From the NCBI GenBank assembly GCA_040510195.1, contig JBEVJK010000058.1, forward strand, positions 1-64,000: a stretch of DNA of 64,000 nt. The letters run 5' to 3'. Within the stretch, counting starts at the first letter, position 1. Each line of letters begins with the position of its first letter. Under the pieces are notes generated by a model that worked only from the letters and a program-made list of their open reading frames with translations, did no database searches and was not told the origin of the DNA. The translations under genes were made by a program, and so were the position numbers. Origin of the DNA: JBEVJK01 sp040510195 (GTDB taxonomy: Bacteria > Pseudomonadota > Alphaproteobacteria > Rhizobiales > Rhizobiaceae). Of this stretch, positions 58,200 to 64,000 are shown in pieces.

Positions 58200-59085
58200 G
58201 CTGCCCGAAGTGGAGACAGTGCGGCGCGGGCTGCAGCCCTTGCTGGAAGGGGCCCGGATCGAGCGCGTCGACGCCCGCCGGCCCGACCTGCGGTTCCCTT
58301 TCCCGCCCGACTTCGCGAAGCGGCTCGCCGGCAAGACCGTGACGGCGCTCGGCCGCCGCGCGAAATACCTGCTGGTGCATCTGAAGGACGGCCCCGTGCT
58401 GATCTGCCATCTCGGCATGTCCGGCTCGTTCCGCGTCGCAGTCGGCGAGACCGGTGCGCAGCCCGGCCGCTTCCACCAGCCGCGCTCCAAGGACGAAGCG
58501 CACGACCACGTGGTTTTCGAGCTGCGCTCGCCGACCGGCCAGCCGGCCGAGATCACCTTCAACGACCCCCGCCGCTTCGGCTTCATGCTGCTCGTCGAGC
58601 CGGACGAGATCGACCGCCACCCATTGCTTGCCCATCTTGGCGTCGAGCCCACGGGCAACGCGCTCGACGGGAGGCTGCTGGCGGACCTGCTGCGCGGACG
58701 GCGGGCGCCGCTCAAGGCAGCGCTCCTCGATCAGACACTGATTGCCGGCCTCGGCAACATCTATGTCTCGGAGGCTTTGTGGCGGGCCCGCCTGTCGCCT
58801 CGCCGCGCCGCCTTCACGGTCGCCGGCAGGCCGGGGCAGGCGACGGGCCGGAGCGAGGCGCTCGCCGCGGCGATCCGCGACGTCATCGCAGACGCCATCG
58901 CCGCCGGCGGCTCGTCGCTGCGCGACCACATCCAGACCGATGGCTCGCTGGGCTACTTCCAACATCGCTTCGCCGTCTACGACCGCGAGGGGCAGCCCTG
59001 CCTCAGGGATGGCTGCGGAGGCACGATCCGCCGCATCGTGCAGAGCGGGCGCTCCACTTTCTATTGCCCGACCTGCCAGCGTTAG
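58192..59085 (+). CDS. mutM: Formamidopyrimidine-DNA glycosylase
   Basis: MutM excises 8-oxoguanine and formamidopyrimidines. The 297-residue protein begins MPELPEVETVRRGL (catalytic Pro and Glu) and has the beta-elimination Lys in GRRAKYLLVHL. The H2TH region (LDQTLIAGLGNIYVSEALW) and a C-terminal zinc finger (CLRDGC and CPTC, the first pair spaced C-x4-C as in relatives I recall) follow. It overlaps the deoB end, so both are co-translated. Confidence 0.97.
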   Translation: MPELPEVETVRRGLQPLLEGARIERVDARRPDLRFPFPPDFAKRLAGKTVTALGRRAKYLLVHLKDGPVLICHLGMSGSFRVAVGETGAQPGRFHQPRSKDEAHDHVVFELRSPTGQPAEITFNDPRRFGFMLLVEPDEIDRHPLLAHLGVEPTGNALDGRLLADLLRGRRAPLKAALLDQTLIAGLGNIYVSEALWRARLSPRRAAFTVAGRPGQATGRSEALAAAIRDVIADAIAAGGSSLRDHIQTDGSLGYFQHRFAVYDREGQPCLRDGCGGTIRRIVQSGRSTFYCPTCQR

Positions 59086-59121
59086 AGTAAGCCGGGCGCG
59101 TTGCAGCGGAGGCGTGCCAGA

Positions 59122-59895
59122 ATGGCCTACGAAACCATCATCGTCGACAGTCGCGACCGGGTCGGCCTGATCACGCTGAACCGCCCCAAGGCGCTCAATG
59201 CCCTCAACTCGCAGGTGCTTGGCGAGCTGGTCGCGGCGCTGCGGGCCTTTGATGTGGATCCCGCCATCGGCGCCATGGTGGTGACCGGCTCCGAGAAAGC
59301 CTTCGCCGCGGGGGCCGACATCAAGGAGATGCAGTCGAAGGCCTATGTCGAGGTCTTCACGGAGGACCTCTTCGGCGGCTGGGAGGAGCTGTCGCGTATC
59401 CGCAAGCCGATCCTCGCCGCTGTCGCCGGCTATGCGTTGGGCGGCGGCTGCGAGCTGGCCATGATGTGCGACTTCATCCTGGCGGCGGACAATGCCAAGT
59501 TCGGCCAGCCCGAGATCACGCTTGGCGTGATGCCCGGGATGGGCGGGTCGCAGCGCCTGACGCGCTCGATCGGCAAGTCCAAGGCGATGGACATGATCCT
59601 TACCGGCCGGATGATGGACGCGGTCGAGGCCGAGCGCTGCGGTCTGGTGTCGCGGGTGGTGCCGCTCGCCGACCTGCTGCCCGAGGCCCTTGCAGCGGCG
59701 GGCAAGATCGCCAGCCTGTCGCTGCCGGCCGTGATGATGGCCAAGGAGGCCATCAACCGGGCCTACGAGACGACGCTTTCGGAGGGCCTGCGCTTCGAGA
59801 AGCGGATGTTTCATTCCATGTTCGCGCTCGACGATCAGAAGGAAGGCATGGCGGCGTTCGTCGAGAAGCGGCCGGCCGCGTTCAGGCACCGCTGA
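59122..59895 (+). CDS. Enoyl-CoA hydratase/isomerase
   Basis: This 257-residue crotonase-family enzyme has an oxyanion hole at AGADIKEM and YALGGGCELAMM, with catalytic Glu residues in GCELA and GQPEITLGVMPGMGG. It hydrates short- to medium-chain enoyl-CoA in beta-oxidation. GGAGG precedes ATG 59122. The order mutM / enoyl-CoA hydratase / rpsT / dnaA is, from memory, conserved in rhizobia, a conservation of position rather than pathway. Confidence 0.94.
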   Translation: MAYETIIVDSRDRVGLITLNRPKALNALNSQVLGELVAALRAFDVDPAIGAMVVTGSEKAFAAGADIKEMQSKAYVEVFTEDLFGGWEELSRIRKPILAAVAGYALGGGCELAMMCDFILAADNAKFGQPEITLGVMPGMGGSQRLTRSIGKSKAMDMILTGRMMDAVEAERCGLVSRVVPLADLLPEALAAAGKIASLSLPAVMMAKEAINRAYETTLSEGLRFEKRMFHSMFALDDQKEGMAAFVEKRPAAFRHR

Positions 59896-59921
59896 AGACC
59901 TGCAAAAAGGCGCCGCAAGCG

Positions 59922-59950
59922 TTGACGCCTCGCGCAAGCTGCACTATAAG
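59922..59950 (+). promoter_or_regulatory. Sigma-70-type promoter of rpsT
   Basis: TTGACG (59922-59927) and TATAAG (59945-59950) are separated by 17 bases and lie about 100 bases before the rpsT start; the layout is almost identical to the promoter in front of rpmH. Confidence 0.78.
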
Positions 59951-60046
59951 CCGCCGCACTTGAGGCAGCCCTGCGGCTGCCCTTTAGGTTTTTGTGCCTC
60001 GCGACGAACCGCAGAGGCGCACCACCACGACACGAAGAGAGGCACC

Positions 60047-60313
60047 ATGGCCAATACTCCGTCGGCCAAAAAGGCAACCCGTAAGATCGCTCGCCGTGCG
60101 GCGGTCAACAAGAACCGGCGCTCGCGCGTCCGCACCTTCGTCCGCAAGGTCGAAGAGGCGCTGGCGGCCGGCGACAAGTCGGCGGCCGAGGCTGCCCTGC
60201 TCGCAGCGCAGCCCGAGCTGATGCGCGCTGCCACCAAGGGTGTCATCCACAAGAACACCGCATCGCGGAAGGTGTCCCGGCTCGCCCAGCGGTTGAAGAC
60301 CCTGTCGGTCTGA
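60047..60313 (+). CDS. rpsT: 30S ribosomal protein S20
   Basis: This 88-residue basic helical protein of the small ribosomal subunit begins MANTPSAKKATRKIARRAAVNKNRRSRVRT and contains the conserved VIHKNTASRKVSRLAQRL. It binds 16S rRNA early in assembly. It is a single-gene unit with its own promoter and terminator. Confidence 0.98.
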   Translation: MANTPSAKKATRKIARRAAVNKNRRSRVRTFVRKVEEALAAGDKSAAEAALLAAQPELMRAATKGVIHKNTASRKVSRLAQRLKTLSV

Positions 60314-61128
60314 CTCCACCAGGATTTTAATTGTCGAAGCCCGGTCCGAAAGGCCGGGCTTTTTCGTTTGCCGCCCAAAGGCTTGGCGGAGGGCTTGGCG
60401 TGCCTCGGGCGGCGACCGGCGTTTCCTTTGCCGGCGGCTGCTGCGGCCGGCCGTCCCAAGGGCAAGTGATGAAGCCTGCGGCGAGCTTGCTCGTGGCACC
60501 AAAACGTTCGTAGATTCAACGGCTTGTCCGCGCTTGTCCACATGTTGTTCAAGTCATCCACCGAGGCTGTATGGCGTGACGGTGTCAAGCGTTTTTTTTA
60601 TATTTATTTCGGTTCGGCGAGGCTCAAAATGGGCCAGCCGAAGAAGGTTTTGAATCACAAAGGCTTCTTGGATTCGGGCTACTCCCGAAGTGGTAGGCAC
60701 ACTGGTTCGGGAGCGCAGAGTCGTTAATTTTCGATTGCTGATGGCCTTGCCCAGCCGCCAACGATTTATGTAGTGTTCAGCATATCGAGAGGGACGGGCC
60801 GCAGGCCTGACGACCCAGCCAAATTGCCGTTCGACACAACGCGGAAGCGATTCCGCGGACGGTGAAGTCGTGCCCCCTCGATACGAGTGATGCGGATATC
60901 TGGATACGAGTTCGAAAGCGATCCGGCAGCGTTTGCCGGAGCCGGCGGGACGTGCGCGATGCCAGGCTGCAGCGAGAGGGTAAGCCCGGGGAGAAGCCAA
61001 ACATGGCCCGACGGGAGAGTGGGCGGGCGACGGCTGCTAGAGCGGCGGTCGCCCTGTTGACGAGGGAGACTGCCGAACCGCAGGCGGTGCGGGACACGGC
61101 GGCGGCAAACGAAAGAAGGACTGGGAAA
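60314..61128. other. 815-base non-coding region before dnaA: possible origin/dnaA control region
   Basis: After the rpsT terminator this gap has no supported gene. It holds three DnaA-box-like nonamers in the same orientation: TTGTCCGCG (60524), TTGTCCACA (60534, one mismatch) and TCATCCACC (60554). An uninterrupted 18-base A/T run follows at 60592-60609. Five GANTC sites stand at 60513, 60652, 60671, 60718 and 60849, and two alternative hairpins lie at 60673-60713. Weaker reverse boxes may lie near 60888. The combination fits either oriC or the dnaA autoregulatory promoter; many rhizobia have oriC near hemE instead. Confidence 0.5.
60337..60365 (+). terminator. Rho-independent terminator after rpsT
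   Basis: Stem AAGCCCGG/CCGGGCTT with an inner CC-GAAA-GG tetraloop is followed by TTTTT, 23 bases after the rpsT stop. Confidence 0.92.
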
Positions 61129-62673
61129 ATGCAGAGCGCAATCGAAGGGGAAGCACGGGCAAGCTATCCCTTTCCAATGAATGTTGTCGAGGGAGAGGGC
61201 ATGGGTGCGATGTCGGGGGGCGAGAACGGGACGTTCGAACGCGTCAAGACGCAGCTCAAGGCCAGGCTCGGCGGCGAGGTCTACTCCAGTTGGTTCGGCC
61301 GCATGAAGCTCGCCGAGTCTTCGAAGGGGGTGGCCCGGCTTTCGGTCCCCACGGCATTCCTGCGATCGTGGATCAATGCTCACTATCTCGACTTGATCAA
61401 TGAGCTTTGGAAGGCCGAGGAGGCCGACATCCTCAAGATCGAAGTCATCGTGCGCAGCGCCGCCAGGGGGACGCGCGGCGTGGCCGAGATCGACCAGACG
61501 CTGTCGCGGAAGGCGGCGCGTCCAACTCAGACCGCGCTCGGCTCCGGCACGCTTACGTCGCCGCGCTCGGACCGGGCCGTGCTGCGCAACCCGGCGACGC
61601 TGGAGGCGGATTCGCGGCACAACGTGCTGGGCTCGCCCCTGGACGTCCGCTACAGCTTCGACTCCTTCGTCGAGGGGCCGCCCAACCGTGTCGCCTTCGC
61701 GGCGGCCAAGGCGGTGGCGGAGTCGCAGTCCAATGCGGTGCGCTTCAACCCGCTGTTCCTCCATGCCACGGTGGGTCTCGGCAAGACGCACCTGCTGCAG
61801 GCGATCGCGGCTGAGTCCATCCACCAGAACCCGCAGTCGCGCGTCGTCTACTTGACCGCCGAGTATTTCATGTGGCGGTTCGCGACCGCGATCCGCGACA
61901 ACAATGCGCTGACCCTCAAGGAGCAGCTGCGCGACATCGACCTGCTGATCATCGACGATATGCAATTCCTGCAGGGGAAGTCGATCCAGCACGAGTTCTG
62001 TCACCTGATCAACATGTTGCTCGACAGCGCCAAGCAGGTCGTCGTCGCCGCAGACCGGCCGCCGGCCGAGCTGGAGTCCCTCGAGCCGAGGGTGCGCTCG
62101 CGGCTGAATGGCGGCGTGGCGCTGGAGATGTCGCCGCCCGACTTCGCCATGCGGCACGCCATGCTGAAGGCGCGCCTGGCTCTTGCCAAGGCGGAGGATG
62201 CGTCGCTTTCGATCTCCGATGAAATCGTGACCCATGTGGCACGCACCGTCACCGGAAGCGGCCGGGAGCTCGAGGGGGCTTTCAACCAGCTGCTCTTCCG
62301 ACACTCTTTCGAGCCGCAGATCTCGATCGAGCGGATCGACGAGATCCTCGGGCATATCTATCGAACCGGCGAGCCCAAGCGGGTGCGCATCGAGGATATC
62401 CAGCGGATCGTGGCGCGGCACTACAACGTGTCGAAGACGGAGCTGTTGTCCAACCGCCGTACGCGGACGATCGTCAAGCCGCGGCAGGTCGCCATGTACC
62501 TGTCCAAGGTGATGACGCCGCGCTCCCTGCCGGAGATCGGGCGCAGGTTCGGTGGCCGGGACCATACGACGGTGCTGCACGCGGTGCGCAAGATCGAGGA
62601 CCTCTCGGGCACCGACAACACGCTGGCGCAAGAGCTCGAGCTGCTTCGACGGCTGATCGCCGACCAGGCCTGA
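61129..62673 (+). CDS. dnaA: Chromosomal replication initiator protein DnaA
   Basis: This 514-residue initiator has domain I (about 30-115; FERVKTQLKARLGGEVYSSWF), a variable domain II and the AAA+ domain III. Domain III carries Walker A VGLGKTHLL (215-223), Walker B LLIIDDMQFL and the RSRLNGG arginine region. Domain IV has the signature MTPRSLPEIGRRFGGRDHTTV for DnaA-box binding. ATG 61129 follows AAGGA at good spacing and gives the rhizobial start MQSAIEGEA; the frame is open further upstream to 60862 without support. Confidence 0.97.
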   Translation: MQSAIEGEARASYPFPMNVVEGEGMGAMSGGENGTFERVKTQLKARLGGEVYSSWFGRMKLAESSKGVARLSVPTAFLRSWINAHYLDLINELWKAEEADILKIEVIVRSAARGTRGVAEIDQTLSRKAARPTQTALGSGTLTSPRSDRAVLRNPATLEADSRHNVLGSPLDVRYSFDSFVEGPPNRVAFAAAKAVAESQSNAVRFNPLFLHATVGLGKTHLLQAIAAESIHQNPQSRVVYLTAEYFMWRFATAIRDNNALTLKEQLRDIDLLIIDDMQFLQGKSIQHEFCHLINMLLDSAKQVVVAADRPPAELESLEPRVRSRLNGGVALEMSPPDFAMRHAMLKARLALAKAEDASLSISDEIVTHVARTVTGSGRELEGAFNQLLFRHSFEPQISIERIDEILGHIYRTGEPKRVRIEDIQRIVARHYNVSKTELLSNRRTRTIVKPRQVAMYLSKVMTPRSLPEIGRRFGGRDHTTVLHAVRKIEDLSGTDNTLAQELELLRRLIADQA

Positions 62674-62873
62674 GCAGGCACCGAAGGGCGCGATGCGGCG
62701 GTCGTCCGGCCGTCGCTTCGGGCCAGCCGCTGCAAAGCGGCCCGTGCGGCCGCGCGGGCTTGCCATAGGGGGCATTTTCCTGTCACCTTGCGTCGAATCC
62801 GACCTTTAGCGGCCCGGCGCGGCAGTCTTGCCCGTTGAGCGCTGCATTTTCATCGAAGCGAGACCTACTCGTC

Positions 62874-63992
62874 ATGCGCGCAGTCCTCGAACGCTCCAAT
62901 CTGCTGAAGTCCCTGAACCATGTGCACCGCGTCGTGGAGCGCCGGAACACCATTCCGATCCTCTCGAACGTGCTGTTGTCGGCAACCGGGGCGAGCCTCG
63001 AGCTGAAGGCCACCGACCTCGACCTGGAGATCACCGAGGCAACGGCGGCCCAGGTGGAGCAGGCCGGCGCCACCACAGTGCCGGCGCATCTGCTCTACGA
63101 CATCGTCCGCAAGCTCCCCGACGGCGCGGAGGTGATGCTGAAGACCGACGAGGACGGGCATTCGATGTCGGTGATGTCAGGCCGATCGAGCTTCCGCCTC
63201 CAATGCCTGCCGCAGTCCGACTTCCCCGAGCTCACGGCCGGCTCGTTCTCGCACATCTTCCGCGTGGACTCGCCGTCGATGAAGGCGCTGATCGACAAGA
63301 CCCAGTTCGCCATCTCGACCGAGGAGACGCGCTACTATCTCAACGGCATCTTCCTGCACACGCTGGACTCGGCGGGCAAGCTCAGGCTGCGTTCGGTGGC
63401 GACCGACGGGCACCGGCTGGCGCGTGCCGAGATGGAAGCGCCGGCCGGATCGGAAGGCATGCCGGGCATCATCATTCCCCGCAAGACGGTGAGCGAGCTC
63501 CAGAAGCTGGTCGACGACCCGGACGTCGCGGTGACGATCGAGCTCTCCGACACCAAGATCCGCTTCACGATCGGCAGCGTCGTGCTGACGTCGAAGCTCA
63601 TAGACGGGACCTTTCCCGACTACCAGCGCGTCATCCCGACCGGCAACGACAAGAAGCTCGTCATCGACCGCCAGAGCTTCGCCGCCGCCGTCGACCGAGT
63701 GTCGACGATCTCGTCGGAGCGCGGACGCGCCGTCAAGCTGTCGATCACCGACGGCCAGATGACGTTGACTGTCAACAATCCGGATTCGGGCAGCGCCACC
63801 GAGGAACTGATCGCCGAGTATTCGGCCGATCCGATCGAGATCGGCTTCAATGCCAAATATCTGCTCGACGTCGCGGCCCAGCTGGCCGGCAGCGACGCCG
63901 AATTCCTGCTGGCCGACGCCGGCTCGCCCACGCTGATCCATGACACGACAGACGAACACGCGCTCTACGTGCTCATGCCGATGCGCGTGTAG
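62874..63992 (+). CDS. dnaN: DNA polymerase III beta subunit (sliding clamp)
   Basis: The sliding clamp has 372 residues in three clamp domains, starting MRAVLERSNLLKSLNHVHRVVERRNTIPILSNV and ending ALYVLMPMRV. The typical TDLDLEI, LRSVATDGHRLA and SPTLIHD segments are present. The start ATG 62874 is the universal one; the in-frame ATG 62835 is unsupported. It lies 200 bases after dnaA, a gap with a single GAATC site (62795) and no clear terminator, so it probably has its own promoter. Confidence 0.97.
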   Translation: MRAVLERSNLLKSLNHVHRVVERRNTIPILSNVLLSATGASLELKATDLDLEITEATAAQVEQAGATTVPAHLLYDIVRKLPDGAEVMLKTDEDGHSMSVMSGRSSFRLQCLPQSDFPELTAGSFSHIFRVDSPSMKALIDKTQFAISTEETRYYLNGIFLHTLDSAGKLRLRSVATDGHRLARAEMEAPAGSEGMPGIIIPRKTVSELQKLVDDPDVAVTIELSDTKIRFTIGSVVLTSKLIDGTFPDYQRVIPTGNDKKLVIDRQSFAAAVDRVSTISSERGRAVKLSITDGQMTLTVNNPDSGSATEELIAEYSADPIEIGFNAKYLLDVAAQLAGSDAEFLLADAGSPTLIHDTTDEHALYVLMPMRV

Positions 63993-64000
63993 GCTGTTGC

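Noticed and set aside
60524..60727. 67-codon frame between rpsT and dnaA
   Set aside because: No ribosome site, no recognisable domain, and it overlaps the DnaA-box-like cluster and A/T run.
1..64000. CRISPR arrays, insertion sequences and long direct repeats
   Set aside because: None was seen; no transposase-like gene or regularly spaced repeat appears on either strand.

Overview
The window is a contiguous piece of an alphaproteobacterial chromosome, most likely from the order Hyphomicrobiales (Rhizobiales) and close to the Phyllobacteriaceae/Mesorhizobium group. The evidence is the uniformly high G+C, the gene order mutM / enoyl-CoA hydratase / rpsT / dnaA, a CycM-type membrane cytochrome c, a DUF6481 protein, a short SRP RNA beside dnaX, CtrA-like TTAACC motifs at pilus promoters and GANTC (CcrM-type) sites before dnaA. 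This placement rests on sequence features and recalled family knowledge, not on a database search. Nearly all of the DNA is coding and most genes are housekeeping genes.

Layout. 1-343: the end of a tyrosine integrase gene running into the 3' end of a tRNA-Arg(ACG) gene, the usual edge of an integrated element whose body would lie to the left. 560-8703: msrB, the engB/yidC/rnpA/rpmH block, a TVP38-type membrane protein paired with a flavin disulfide oxidoreductase, an orphan histidine kinase and a copper chaperone. 8792-18000: LOG-family protein, dapD, dapE, an MFS exporter divergent from an Lrp-type regulator, and the def-fmt-GNAT-truA group. 18101-22890: rmuC, a lysine-rich microprotein, a guanidine exporter (gdx) behind a probable guanidine-II riboswitch, and two flavin-dependent LLM oxidoreductases. 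22894-32534: lytic transglycosylase, recR, SleB-type hydrolase, ybaB, dnaX, SRP RNA, a HIT protein, nudC, pheA, kdsB and cytochrome c.

32687-41146 is a Yej-type peptide ABC transporter operon with two tandem substrate-binding proteins (one with a Sec signal, one with a Tat signal), permeases YejB and YejE and the double ATPase YejF. A PIN-domain toxin-antitoxin pair sits between yejE and yejF, and every start and stop in it overlaps its neighbour. 41155-44775 holds a 2-hydroxyacid dehydrogenase and the pepB-marR-nlpC/P60 group.

44907-56854 is a near-complete Tad (Flp) pilus locus: tadD; the leftward cpaB-C-D-E-F-tadB-tadC operon; prepilin peptidase cpaA; the Flp pilin; and a rightward arm with a free-standing secretin N-domain protein and two TadE-like pseudopilins. 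56946-63992 carries deoB, mutM, an enoyl-CoA hydratase, rpsT, dnaA and dnaN. The 815-base gap before dnaA contains DnaA-box-like sequences, an 18-base A/T run, five GANTC sites and a pair of mutually exclusive hairpins.

The strongest leads are the guanidine-II riboswitch candidate, the toxin-antitoxin cassette embedded in the yej operon, the integrase/tRNA junction and the replication-control region before dnaA.
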